From the NCBI GenBank assembly GCA_036186865.1, contig AP025049.1, forward strand, positions 23,775,267 to 23,839,266: 64,000 nt of DNA, given 5' to 3'. Positions within the stretch are counted from its first letter, which is position 1. The number at the start of each line of letters is the position of its first letter. Source of the stretch: Eustoma russellianum. Lineage: Eukaryota > Streptophyta > Magnoliopsida > Gentianales > Gentianaceae. Of the stretch, positions 12,601 through 22,755 are shown piece after piece. Below the pieces are notes generated by a model. It did no database searches. It saw only the letters and a program-made list of their open reading frames with translations, and was not told the origin of the DNA. The translations under genes were made by a program, and so were the position numbers.

Positions 12601-15600
12601 AAACCTATTACTAAGGTATATCATAGAAGAGGGCAAAATCATACTGGTTCATTGCAACAGGGGCCTTTACCGATTGCTCAACAATCTGCAACATTATTAC
12701 AAGAAGGACAGAATGATTAGTCATCAAATTCTGATGATTCTGACTTGTCTTATCTGGATTTTGGACCTAAACTTCATCACTTGGATTCTGTCTTTGATGA
12801 TAGACCTGTTGCAATTCGTAAAGGTATAAGGGAATGTACTAAGCACCCATTGAGTAAGTTTGTTTCTTATGCTGCTCTATCTCCTTCATTCTGTGCTTTC
12901 ACATCTTCTCTTGATTCTCATAAATTACCTAATAATGTTCAAGATGTTTTAAGTAATCATTTATGGTGTTCAGCTGTTAAGGATGAAATGGATGCTTTTG
13001 TTAAGAATAAAACTTGGATCTTAGTTGATAAACAGCGGTTTATGAAAACTGTTGGTTATAAATGAGTTTTTTCTATTAAATATAATTCTGATGGATCTGT
13101 AAGTAGGTACAAAACTAGGCTCGTTGCAAAAGGGTTTACTCAAACTCATGGTATTGATTTCTTGGAAACATTTGCTCATGTTGCTAAACTTAATACTATT
13201 GGAATTATCTTTACTATTGCTGTGAACTTGGACTGGAAAATGATTCAACTTGACATAAAGAATGCTTTTTAAAATGGTGGTCTTCATGAAGATGTGTTTA
13301 TGGATATTCCTCCTGGATTTGTTGACTCTGATAACTGTAATAAGGTATGTAAACTAAGAAAATCTTTATATGGTCTTAAACAGTCTCCTAGAGAATGGTT
13401 TAGAAAGTTTACTAATGTGGTTGTTAGTTATGGTTTTGTTTAAACTCATAGTGATCATACTCTATTTGTAAAAGGTCTTGGTTCTGGTAAGTTTACTTTT
13501 TTAATTGTTTATTTTGATGATATAATTTTAGCTGATAATGATGATCAAGATATTAATGATATTAAAATGCTCTAGCTTCTGAATTTGAATTAAAGGATCT
13601 CGGGCATCTTAAATATTTTCTGGGTATAGAAGTTGGGAGAACTATGAATAGCATTAGCATATCTCAAAGAAAATATGCTTGATTTACTTTCTGAAGCTGG
13701 AATGATTGGGTGTAAGCCTGCTATTACTCATGTTGATGCTTGTTCTAAATCTTCCATGGTTAAGTCTATTGATAATGAAGCGACTGATAAATTAAGTTAT
13801 CAAAGACTTGTTGGAAAGTTAATTTACTTATCACACGCTAGGCCTGACATTTGCTATGCTATGAGCTATATAAGTCAATTTATGCACAATATCACTGTTC
13901 ATCATCTCAAAGCTGCTATGAGAATTCTTAGGTACCTCAAAAATGCTCCTGGACAAGGTCTTTATTTAAGAAAGACTGAAGATAAGGGTCTGGCTGTTTT
14001 TACTGATGCTGATTGGGGTTCTTCTTTTGATATGAGGTCTACTACTGGCTATGGAGCATTCTTATGGGGAAATCTTGTCACTTGGCGTAGTAAAAAACAA
14101 CCCGTCGTATCTCGGAGTAGTGCTGAAGCTGAACTACTGGCTTTAACTTTGGGGTTGTATGAAGGTCTCTGGATTAACAGGGTTGTAAAAGACTTGGGGT
14201 TAACTGTTATGAATCTTATTCAGTATACTGTGATAATATTTCTGCTATTCACATGATTGAAAACCCTATTCAGCATGACAAGTCTAAGCATATTGAGATC
14301 GATCAGCATTTTATTCGTAAGAAGATTGAGGCTCACATCATAAATATCCAACATGTTGCTTTGAAATTTCAAGTTGCTGATATTTGGACTAAACCTGTTA
14401 CTGTTAAAATTTTTCATGATCTTCTTAGCAAGCTTGGTTGTATTAATGTATAAATCAAACTTGAGGAGGAGTGTTGAAATAATAGTCGTTGGGTCCGTTG
14501 GGTTGAGCAGAGAGCTGTCTAATCTGCTCTCCTGTTTCTTTCTCTTTCCTATTTAGCCGTTAGCTTTCCTCTATACATTGTGTCTTCTATTTTTTTTATC
14601 AAGTGAACTTAATGAGAACTTCTTCTCAGCTTTTACTGTATTTGAACTTCTTCATCTTTACCCTATTCTTCTATAGTTTTTAAGTAGATAAACCCATGTG
14701 ACTTTGATATGATCGTCAACCGAAGATATAAGCCATCTTGTTTTATTGGTATTTGTAGTCCTGAAGGTACCCCAAATATCAGAGTGAACAAAATTGAATG
14801 GTGTAGTGGACTTATACATTTTGCCAGGATTACTCTATCTTGCCTGTTTGTCCAACTGGCAATTCTCACAAATGATACTCTTGTTGTTAACTTTATCAAA
14901 TAACTCAGCATTAAACGTTTCAAGTCACAAAGTTCCTACGTCTTATTTTTCTCTGCTATATAATGATATCGTCTATACAACTACTATTAGAAGAACCATT
15001 TCTAGTTCTATTGGTGTCTTCTGTGTTGACCCTTGTTCAACAATTTGTTCATTGTGGCATTCAAAAACTGGTTTTTCTGTCTCAAGCAAAAAAGATCATT
15101 AATGGCTTTAGCATTGCCAATCATACTTTTCATTATGTTTTCCTGAAAACAACATTTAGAGGAGGAGAACCAAGCTATACAACTACTGTCTTTTGTAATT
15201 TTTTCAACATAAAGTGTCTGGAGCTCATGAGTAAACAATCCAAGAGTTGTGTTGTCCAAGAGCAAAAGAATTACCTTTGTGGAACTGTCCAATCCTTGGC
15301 ATAGAGGCTTGTATAGGAGGACTCTGATTGGTAGTTTGTTGATTTAGCAACTGAAATAATGCTTCAATCTGGCTTTTTGTGGGAAGATTTGAATTGGCTG
15401 TTTGTTGAACTAAACCTTGAGCTATATTTGTCATTTCATTTCCACTGAATATTTGCTTTGAAAAAGCCCTCCAAGACTTATTATTAGTCCTTGGAGGTTT
15501 TTCCTCTCTTAACTTTCCATGAAGTTTCCAACAGTCATTTATGAGATGCTTATTTTTCTTGTAATACCTACAGAAAAGTCTTCCCCTTTCATTGGTCAAA

Positions 15601-18507
15601 GACTGTCTCATTGCTGCCAAAGTTGAGACCTCAGAAGTCTTTTCAGTAAGTAAGACAAAAGCTTCTGTATTTAGACTAGGTGAAGAACCCATCATAATTT
15701 TGTTTCTGCTTTCTTCATGTTTGATCTCAACAAATTCTGCCTTTAAATTAGACAGTGATTCAGTGCTAAGGATTCTATCATCTAGATATAATCCAATAAA
15801 AAATCTAAATACCCTCTTTGTTTCAGTAATAGATTTATATAGTTGGGAATCTGAAGCATATGACCATTTATATACGTCAAACACATCAATTTGTTGCCAT
15901 GCTTTTGTCAACAGTGTATAGTATCGTTTATGGTCATATTTCCTTGCTTGATTTCATGAATCTGAGCTTCAATTTCGTATAGTTCAGAGATGTTATCGTG
16001 ATTAAAATGCATCTTTTTGAATGAAGCACATATTTCAGATGCAGTCTCATACATCATAAAGTCGCCACTGATGTCAGGAAACATGGACCGTATAAACCGT
16101 GACATTATCATACTGTTTTCAGACTTTTATAGTCTAAATTTAGGATCAGTTTCAGGCGACAGTTAGTGTTCCAAATATGTATCCCTCTTGCCCTTGTATG
16201 TCACAAAAATCTTCACCTCTCTAGACGAAGAGAGGTAGTTGTCTCTAGTGAATTTGTGACTTTTAATGACAACGGAAGAATCATCAAAAACTATAGTGTC
16301 ATGAGGCACTACAGAGACAGTAGAAGAAGTTGAAGGTATAGTCATGTTTGAATTTAAAATATTAGAGAATCAGTTTTGTTCTGATATTATATAAAGAATT
16401 AAAGAATTATTATTCATCAAGTTATAAAATGTACAAAAGATTGCCTCTTATAGAGGCTGTTAACATGAGCCTCAAGTGGCTCTATCCCGCCAACGGCTAG
16501 AAAGCCCCATCAGTTATAATGCTTCTAACGGCTATATTGTCTAAGCCACTGAACGAATGACTTTTCAAAGTTTATAAGGCCTATACAAGTATATATCTAC
16601 TATATATGTGTATATTTATGGACTATATATAGAGTGTACAATTATATTTGTATACATAGTATATTATACTGAGTATTTATACATTTGTAGGTATGTATTT
16701 CTAAACTACATATGAATAAGATGCCGAGCACTTTCAGACACTGCTTTATTGTTGCATGCCTTTGCTAGTTGTTTTATATCCAGTACAACTTTATTGCCTT
16801 TTATGGTAACAAAAGGAGGCTATTGCCTCAAGAGAACTTCATCTCGGATGGCGCTTTCCTTGTGTGTTTGAGAAAGAAAAGCGAAATACTTTTATTTTGT
16901 AGTACTATAGATGTCAGTCTCTGCGAACTCATATTTGGCTTTTTATTTTTGTGGTATTCGATAGGTATGATTGCAGCTCTAACTAATGAGAGTGCCACAA
17001 GCAAATCTGTTTATTTTGCCCACTGTACGTCAGAGATGATCTTCATCACTCATCTTCTGGCCGAAAGACCCGAGAGGCTCGCTGGGCCCCTGCTGGCTGA
17101 TACATACGTAACTCTGTTGAAAGGCCGTAATGCTTGGTTTGGCGAGAAGCTAGCCAAAGGGGAACTAAGCTTAGAAATGGGTGATAGCATCAAGGGAAAG
17201 GGTATGATCCAGGTAAGTCTCTCATCACCTAATTGTTTTGAAATCTTTGGAAGATAAATGGATTGCAGACCGCTTAGCATGGAGTAGGTCGCTGTCTCTT
17301 GTGACAGTATAACTTATTTTTCTACAAGACTCTTAATAGTGTGTGTTTTTTGCTTGCTTCTGTTAGAGATGAGCAGTGGATACACTTAAAGCCGCCAACG
17401 GACATGCACAAACTATAGTAGTAGTACTAGGAGTTCATAATGCATAGACGAGGCAGCAGGATTCTAACTCGACTTTGCCTGCTCTGATATCTTACCATCT
17501 CATTTAAAAGCTTAACATGTCAGGGAGAGGAGTAATTGATACTATTGGCACACCAACGCCCATAAACAATAGTAGTATTAGGAGTTTATATGCATAAATG
17601 AGGCAGTAGGATTATAGCTCGAATTCTCTGCTCTGACACCTAAAGATCCCATCTAAAATCTGAACAAGTTAGGGATATGAGTAATTTATACACTGAACAA
17701 GAACAAACTACACCATGACCTTGAAATCACATGTTATCCACATGTTTCTTTCGCTGCTTGCTTACCTCTGTAGCATATGCTTTCACGTTTTTTGTGTCCT
17801 TCCGCTTTCCATTTCCAATGGAGTCAAGGAAACTCTCTTCCTAGTCTTTAGAATATGATGGAATAAAGCAAAATGACTCACTAAATTGGTTGCGCTTTTT
17901 ATATTGTAAAGTAGCAGTTGATTGACACAACTTGACGCAATTTTCATTATGGGTCATCGGTAAACAGCTCTATGTGTTTCTAACACATGGATATGGTTGC
18001 GTACATCTGAACCTCACATACCCTGCCATAGGCGGGAGCCTCTAAGACGATGGAGTAATCTTCTTCTTGTTTTATTTTTTTGTGCCCTTCCAACCTGAAG
18101 CACAAATGTTGTGTGCCCTTGTGGTGTTTTGCAGGGAGTTTCTGCAGTGAAAGCATTTTATGAGCTGCTTAGTCAGTCTTCCTTGAATGTCCTTAATCCT
18201 ACTGAAAGCAAGCACGTCGCCCCCGTTGAGATGTGTCCAATTTTGAAGACACTTTATAAAATACTTATACAGAGGTACCTGTAAATTTTTCCTCCCCAAC
18301 TCCAAATAATCTAACCATGGGCTCAGTAGTTGATGTTCATTTTGTTTGAAGTTATTTGTGTTAAGATTTATGTTTCTGTGTATCAGGGAGATCTCATGCC
18401 AGGCGATTCTTCAGGCATTGAGAGATGAAACCATGAATGATCCTCGAGATCGCATCGAGATTGCACAAGCCCATAAATTTTACAAACCTTCACTCCTTGG
18501 TCAATAG
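3034..18507 (+). CDS. GPDHC1: glycerol-3-phosphate dehydrogenase (NAD+), cytosolic; five exons
   Basis: It interconverts sn-glycerol 3-phosphate and dihydroxyacetone phosphate with NAD(H), supplying glycerolipid backbone and feeding the cytosol-mitochondrion G3P shuttle. Exons: 3034-3694, 5137-5358, 16965-17212, 18135-18274, 18387-18507. They join in phase to 1,392 nt (463 aa plus TAG), close to the roughly 460 aa of plant cytosolic enzymes. The Rossmann motif GAGAWG is at residues 50-55, SLAKGIE about 200, the catalytic-lysine motif GGLKNVYAIGAG at 284-295 (K287, equivalent to human K204), and the substrate-binding KGRNAWFG in exon 3. No transit peptide is apparent, which fits a cytosolic enzyme. 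All key residues are present and no stop or frameshift was seen. Intron 2 (5359-16964) is very large because of nested retrotransposons. The symbol follows the Arabidopsis cytosolic paralog; which of the paralogs this matches is uncertain. Confidence 0.94.
4298..4486 (+). mobile_element. Au-like SINE, copy 2, in dehydrogenase intron 1
   Basis: Body matches copy 1: GGAGCAACTGGTA near the start, GAGGTCACGAGTTTGAGCC (B-box), CCTCCTCGGACCCTGCGCA, and GGAGCTTAGTGCACC near the end. It is flanked by 15-bp target duplications 4283-4297 and 4487-4501 with one mismatch. It lies in sense orientation within intron 1 (3695-5136). Confidence 0.9.
5137..5358 (+). CDS. GPDHC1: dehydrogenase exon 2
   Basis: Acceptor TTTTACAG ends at 5136 and the donor GT is at 5359. 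Codes residues 221-294 plus one base: TGISIENILYLGGPNIASE and the catalytic GGLKNVYAIGA with K287. 222 nt, so it keeps the phase left by exon 1. Confidence 0.93.
5359..6728 (+). other. proximal intron 2, no recognised element
   Basis: AT-rich intron sequence between exon 2 and the SINE at 6746. A moderately long antisense open frame (6327-6752) is listed separately. I see no LTR, terminal repeat or known coding motif here. Confidence 0.6.
6327..6752 (-). other. unidentified 141-codon open frame in intron 2
   Basis: The segment 6327-6720 has a higher GC content than the intron around it and keeps an antisense frame open for 141 codons (central motif VQRIRSVLLRTGRIDDQ). No family is recognised and no promoter is visible. 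The ATG end overlaps the SINE target duplication, so the start is not meaningful. It may be a captured gene fragment, part of an old transposon, or chance. Confidence 0.2.
6746..7012 (+). mobile_element. TTG-tailed SINE-like element, copy 1, in intron 2
   Basis: 267-bp element ending in TTGTTGTTGT, flanked by 17-bp target duplications 6729-6745 and 7013-7029 with one mismatch. The 3' half (GGTCATCGGGAAACAACCTC, then a TGGTTGCGTA stretch and GCGGAAGCCTCTAAG) matches copies at 17804-18075 and 22756-23313. A TTG-repeat tail is typical of TS-type plant SINEs. A tRNA-like 5' end is not clear, so the class is inferred. Confidence 0.8.
7341..7632 (-). repeat. 3' LTR of element A
   Basis: Direct repeat of 16388-16703, with shared stretches AGGCTGTTAAC, GAGCCTCAAGTGGCTCTATC and GTATGTATTTCT. 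It follows the RNase H end of A on the minus strand, with a short purine-rich stretch between. Edges are good to roughly 15 bp. Confidence 0.75.
7633..10061 (-). pseudogene. element A pol, distal part (integrase C-terminus, RT, RNase H)
   Basis: Reading leftwards: the second integrase aspartate motif (LRSDNGIEYLK) near 9965-10015, the post-integrase segment (QKGCKCY, then a VTF region) near 9500-9600, the RT active-site box YVDDIII near 8530, and ADILTKHVS near 7700. Multiple frame changes and stops break it, and no product is expected. Confidence 0.75.
10071..14453 (+). pseudogene. element B gag-pol remnant
   Basis: Gag fragment with zinc knuckle CKFCNRFGHSFDNC near 10730; protease-like WIVDSSAFDHMT near 11130; integrase with HSDIWGP, FVDDH, RSDYGLEY and NGVAERKN (11689-12354); RT with a VYFDDIIL box near 13510 in place of the usual YVDD; RNase H with TDADWG, SRSSAEAEL and ADIWTKPV to 14453. 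Broken by several stops (for example 10258, 12352, 13441) and frameshifts. Confidence 0.82.
14472..14680 (+). repeat. 3' LTR (partial or complete) of element B
   Basis: A purine tract (TTGAGGAGGAG, 14461-14471) follows the RNase H end and precedes TGTTGAAATAATAG, the expected TG start of an LTR. The sequence then runs about 200 bp to where A integrase homology returns. No second copy exists in the window for comparison. Confidence 0.6.
14681..16345 (-). pseudogene. element A gag, protease and first part of integrase
   Basis: Minus-strand Gag begins MTIPSTSSTVSVVP at 16345. The zinc knuckle has decayed (CRYYKKNKHLINDC; the second cysteine is now tyrosine). The integrase start, reading VTWVYLLKN, ends at the junction with B. 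Several stops and frameshifts are present. A degenerate initiator-Met primer-binding site (ATATCAGAACA on the minus strand, near 16385) lies between the LTR and gag. Confidence 0.72.
16388..16703 (-). repeat. 5' LTR of element A
   Basis: Second copy of the repeat at 7341-7632, with scattered substitutions and an insertion of about 16 bp near 16410. Right edge is set where similarity to the other LTR stops (GTATGTATTTCT). The remaining intron, 16704-16964, shows nothing recognisable apart from the acceptor. Confidence 0.75.
16965..17212 (+). CDS. GPDHC1: dehydrogenase exon 3
   Basis: Acceptor TTCGATAG ends at 16964; strong donor CAG|GTAAGT at 17212/17213. Completes glycine 295 and codes to residue 377: MIAALTNESATSKSVYF, the LLADTYVTLLKGRNAWFG substrate-binding region, and GDSIKGKGMIQ. 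The reading frame is intact despite the 11.6-kb intron before it. Confidence 0.93.
17410..17691. repeat. diverged tandem repeat in intron 3
   Basis: Two direct copies, about 17410-17541 and 17564-17691, sharing AGGAGTTTATATGCATA-like, GAGGCAG(C/T)AGGATT and GAGTAATT(G/T)ATAC blocks in the same order. Non-coding. Confidence 0.65.
17804..18075 (+). mobile_element. TTG-tailed SINE-like element, copy 2, in intron 3
   Basis: Same family as 6746-7012 (shared AAAATGACTCACTAAATTGG, TTGACGCAATTTTCATTAT and GGGAGCCTCTAAG). The tail is decayed to CTTCTTCTTG. Flanked by 16-bp target duplications 17788-17803 and 18076-18091 with one mismatch. Confidence 0.85.
18135..18274 (+). CDS. GPDHC1: dehydrogenase exon 4
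   Basis: Acceptor TTTTGCAG ends at 18134; donor GTACCT at 18275. Codes GVSAVKAFYELLSQSS through CPILKTLYKILIQ plus two bases of the next arginine. This is the all-alpha C-terminal domain. Confidence 0.93.
18387..18507 (+). CDS. GPDHC1: dehydrogenase exon 5 and stop
   Basis: Acceptor TGTATCAG ends at 18386. Completes the arginine and codes the C-terminus ending FYKPSLLGQ with TAG at 18505-18507. The conserved ILQALRDETMNDPRDRIEIA stretch confirms the frame. Confidence 0.93.
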
Positions 18508-20749
18508 CTTCATCTGGATCTGAGTTTTAACGAAAGTAGAAATCTAGTTCTAGATTCAACCACTCATCCCCGTCTTCACTGCTACCCCCATCCCCCCCCC
18601 CCCGCCCTTTCTTTTCCATGGAAAAAGGGGGGAAAAGGAAGTCAAAGAGAAGATGCTATTTGGAAGAATAATGTTTTTCAGTGTGAAATTATAATGTTTA
18701 AGTGAGAATGTGAATTATGTAGATCAATAATGAAAAGGAGGATTAAGGCGAGGTTTAGGAATAATATAAGGATACCTTAGAGTATACTTAGGGGTTTAGA
18801 TATATTCTACACTTTAGGTTGACTTTGCATTTTTTTACACTTTTTTGTTTTTGTCTGTCTTTCATTATGTGTGCATATACATGGTTATGTAGTTTAATAG
18901 CTTTGTATTTGTGTTCAATAAATTCATTCGCTAGTACATTAGAATACCATATGCCTATTATTATGTCATATGTGCATGTACATATAGAGCTTGATGTCTC
19001 GAAAGCAAACTCTCTATTCTTTGGAATGGAGGTATCATTCGCCTGTCTCTCACCTTCTCCAGACTCTAGCCGTAGCTATTGCTGTCGTTGAGATATACTG
19101 AGTAAGTTTGTTGTTGTAAGTTTTTCATGTAAATATATCTATCTCCTGATTTTAGATGTAAGTACAAGAATGTAAAATTCTTTTCTAGTAGTATGCAAAT
19201 TCTGTCATTTAAATCTTAAATCTCTCTATTCTTGCTCCTGATTACGTTTTTCCTTTGACCAAACAAAGCTTTTCCCTTCCATTTTCAATATGCGACTCTG
19301 TACATAGAACGGAGTCTTAAACGAGTTATTTGAGTTTGGTTTGTTTAAGACTCGGTTTGGGTTCGTTAAAATCAAATTTCATTCGAATTGGATACGAAGC
19401 TCCAATTGTTACACGAGCCGAACATAATCATTTAAGTATTTGGCTTATAGGTTTGTGAGCCCGCTCGTTTACGAATATGAATAAAATATTAATTAAAAAT
19501 ACTACATTTGTGATACTTCTGTAAATAAGGATAGAACGAAAAGCAATATTGGTATCAACCAATACTTGCATGAACAAAAAAAACCTACCCCTCCCACCAC
19601 ACCTCCCAGCATATCGCCACTCTCCCCCTTTCGCCTCCTTCATATACACGTTTGATCAAAGAATGTCCCAAAAATACAAAATTTTTTGCAATATGCTATT
19701 GAATCTTAAAAATATTTTATGGTGTTGCTTTTCAGAGTGTTAGCTTAGCCCGCCCTTGTTTCTGTCTGGAAATTTTGAATACAAAAAGAAGATAAGTACA
19801 GAGAGAAAAAGGAGTGAGAGAAAAAAGGGAGTGATGTGATTGCTCAAGTGGGATTGACATGTCTTGTCATAGTACAATTGACATGTTTCCAACTTGCCTA
19901 CTTCGCAACATTTAAGTATAATATATATAATACACACACACTTTGAATAATTTTAGGAATTCATGACGCTACAAATGTCAAACAAAGCAGATACACAGCT
20001 GAGCTCAACTCTATTACAGTATATACTGATCGAGCTGAGCTGAAGGCGGATAGATGTTTCTACCGACTATCTTGCACCAATAGAATAAGCTATATTTGGT
20101 TATTTACTTGGGAAGGTATCTTTCTCAAATATCAATGATTTTGTTTATGTTTCACACTTATGCTAAGAAAACTTTGATATCCTTTCCTAATGGACTATCT
20201 ATTGTCGAGATGTGCATCATGTCAGAAATAACCGTGCATCTAAACATTTACAGTTCAACCTATTCATAGATTAAAAAATTGTGTTCAATATGAACTAAGC
20301 TGAGCTAAGTACCATAATCATAGAGGCTTTATAACATATGTGCACCCTGTAATGAATTAAGATCAACAATAACCTGTGCCGACCTGAACAGAATATTGGA
20401 GTGCACATCATATGTATCCTTGATAAGATAAACTAAGAAACAATTATCCATGCTAATGTTGTACATTATGACTTTATTATCCTTCAAATTACAAAAACAA
20501 TTACACAAATATATTTGTTTGAATGTTTGGACATGTAATTATAAAACTGAAATAGCTCAGTTAAATGAAAAAGATTTACCTCTAGCATCAAAACACACAT
20601 ATTCTGAATATTTTTTTTTTTAGAAATAACTACTAATTTTAAAAGGATTACATTCATTCTGTTCAGATTTTATGGTCAAAATCTTACATATAAGTTAAAA
20701 TATACTGATGCATGAATGAATGTTTTCAAGTTTTCTCCTAAGTTTTCTT
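18508..20749. other. dehydrogenase 3' flank and intergenic DNA
   Basis: Probable 3' UTR in the first few hundred bases (a C-homopolymer at 18590-18603, then AATAATGAAAAGG near 18726). Further on there is a short TA/CA microsatellite near 19921-19940 and AT-rich DNA. The motif-poor stretch 19300-19470 contains GAGCC/GAACC-type sequence resembling 1740-1805. I see no supportable gene. Confidence 0.6.
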
Positions 20750-20789
20750 AAGGTACTCAATGAGAGCAGCTAGCCGACTACGGGTAGAA

Positions 20790-20913
20790 GCAGACCAAAG
20801 AGAAGTCAATCTTGGTTGTACTCATTAATACACCAAGTTTGAGGAAAAGTATTGGTGAAGTCTATAGACAATGTCAATCTTGGTTGTATAAATACACCAA
20901 ACTTGAGACGGAG
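20790..20913 (+). mobile_element. copia 3' internal remnant, duplicated
   Basis: Two direct copies of the end of a copia internal region: GTCAATCTTGGTTGTA...ACACCAA(G/A)(T/C)TTGAG, at about 20807 and 20872. The second ends in a purine tract (CTTGAGACGGAG) immediately before the LTR start at 20914. No RNase H coding sequence remains upstream. Confidence 0.55.
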
Positions 20914-22277
20914 TGTTGAAGAATCGTCTGCAGAAATAAACAAAGTGACTAGCTAATGTGCCATACGGAGCTGAGGATCAGAGATAAAAGGCGTGCAAAA
21001 CTGAAGTGATAAGCTGAAGTGAGACACAAGTAAAGGAGTGCCAAACCGAAGTGCCAAGCCGAAGCGAGAACAAAAATAAAATGCTCGAGATAAAAAAATG
21101 AAGGGCCGAGCTAAATACATGCGGTGGCTAGGTGAAAGAATACAATGACAATTCCATGCTTCCTAAAGGTAATCAAAGAGGACTTTTTTTTCTTTTTTTT
21201 GTTTTTTATCCAAATTGGGCGTGACAAACAAGTGAATGTGATATTGGCCGGTGTATGTGAGCTTCGCTCCAACTAGCGGAGGTAGGCCCAGCCCAGGCTT
21301 GTCTTATGCGAGCAACTCTCGGGGATAGGCACGACTGAGCAGACTCTCTGTCAGGTTTGGTTCTGGGTTGGGCAGGTTCGACCAGAAATACTATGCTTAC
21401 CTACTCGTTCTCTTGATGAAATTTCTTCGGTCATTGATTCTTCTATGGGAAGACAAGTTCGCGACCTTCCTTTTTTCATCGTCCTACGTATCTTGATGTT
21501 GATTCAGTCTCCTTTCTTTCCCCTGAAGAAGAAAGCATCAACGGGCATCCCAGACCCAAAAGGTGCCCACATAGGTCTTCCCCGAAACCACCCAATAACT
21601 AACGTAAAGCAGGCGGCGCGTGTGAATTCTTTCAAGGCAAGAGGTGATATGATAAAGTGCCGAGGTGAATGCCGAGGTAATGTGATAAAATGGCAAGGTA
21701 AGGAAATGTTAGAATCAAGATATACCAAACCAAAATAAGAAGTGCCGAGTGGAACTACAATGAGAAGGGCTGAGGTGATAAAGTGGCTGAGTGAAAAGAA
21801 AGAATGCCAAGCTGAAGTGACGAAGTGAAGGCACTAAAGGCAAATAGCAATGACGGCATGCCGAGACGAGGAGACAAAGTAAAGACAAAGACAAACGAAT
21901 GTACCAAGTTGTGCTGAGCACAGTAACGATAGCAGAACAAAGATATTGACAGTGACAACGAAGAGACAACATTGTCGAGCTAAAATAACTTGGATAAATA
22001 TAAAAATCTTGGGACATCACTAAAAAGATGAACACCGCAATGACAGAACTCAAAAAATAGAGATAAAGAAGATGTATTTATACAAATACACTGTGTACAT
22101 TCACTAGCTCAGTTAACTAAAGAAACAATTGTAAATAGAATATAGCTAGAGAACCGTTGGTGGCTTGAGGTTTCTTACCTCTTCCAAGCGTTATAAAAGG
22201 GCAAACACTTGTAATCTAAAGAAGTCTGAATAAAATTTTAACAGTTCAGCCTCCAACTTATGTTCTTCTATTTTACA
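20914..22277 (+). repeat. orphan copia-type LTR (about 1.36 kb)
   Basis: Begins TGTTGAAGAATCG directly after a polypurine tract and probably ends TTCTATTTTACA at 22277. A TATA-like box (TTATAAAAGG) is near 22191, about 85 bp before the proposed end. The body is rich in degenerate GCCGAG/CTGAAGTG motifs (20950-21110 and 21640-21880). No partner LTR is in the window, so the right edge is inferred. Confidence 0.5.
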
Positions 22278-22755
22278 ATACAAGCTTCTGTATTTTACAA
22301 TGTGTACTTCCTAAATGCTTTAAACACACGCTTCTGTATTCTATACTCTGCGCATCTGAAAAGCTCATTTTGGAATAAAAGGAAACCGAAGGTGTTGATG
22401 GCGGAGTCCTACTCATGGCGACCTGGTTGAATTGGGAGATACCTCCCGGAACTTTATTAAATACATTTAGGGCAGAGGAGAACCGTAGTAACATGTGTAG
22501 GAACATTGAAAACACAAGACATGTCTATAGATAACAAAACAATGCAGAGCAACAGAAACATCCTACATACCAACCCAAGTCTTAAGTAAACTTCATCCAA
22601 CTAATTGCCAAGTTTTGATTCAACCACTCCTTAGTTTAGCTATCTTCCCTTGTTCGAATTCTCCGCACGGTCTTCATCCCTTGCTCAATGATAAAACGTG
22701 ATAGTTTCCTAGAAAAACACCCTACATTTTCATTATACGCCACGCCATGGATAAC

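Larger units (their letters stand above)
10062..14680 (+). mobile_element. Ty1/copia element B, 5'-truncated, nested in element A
   Basis: Plus-strand copia from mid-Gag to a 3' LTR piece, sitting inside the integrase of A (A protein homology stops near 14690 and resumes near 10060). There is no 5' LTR, no primer-binding site, and the Gag N-terminus is missing. It lies in sense with the dehydrogenase. Boundaries are accurate to about 15 bp; no target duplication is visible. Confidence 0.78.
7341..16703 (-). mobile_element. Ty1/copia element A, antisense in intron 2, split by element B
   Basis: Diverged direct repeats at 7341-7632 and 16388-16703 are the LTRs (shared core GATTGCCTCTTATAGAGGCT). 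On the minus strand gag starts at 16345, followed by protease/integrase up to about 14681. After element B the integrase resumes at about 10061 and runs through reverse transcriptase (a YVDDIII-type motif near 8530) to RNase H, ending near 7690. Without B, A is about 4.7 kb. Domain order Gag-PR-INT-RT-RH marks Ty1/copia. Many stops and frameshifts make it defective. LTR edges are approximate; no clear target duplication was found. Confidence 0.82.

Noticed and set aside
18819..19091. 90-codon open frame after the dehydrogenase gene
   Set aside because: Low-complexity hydrophobic translation of AT-rich DNA; no homology recognised.
19260..19470. GAGCC/GAACC-rich stretch similar to 1740-1805
   Set aside because: Looks like degraded repeat DNA, but no boundaries or family could be assigned.
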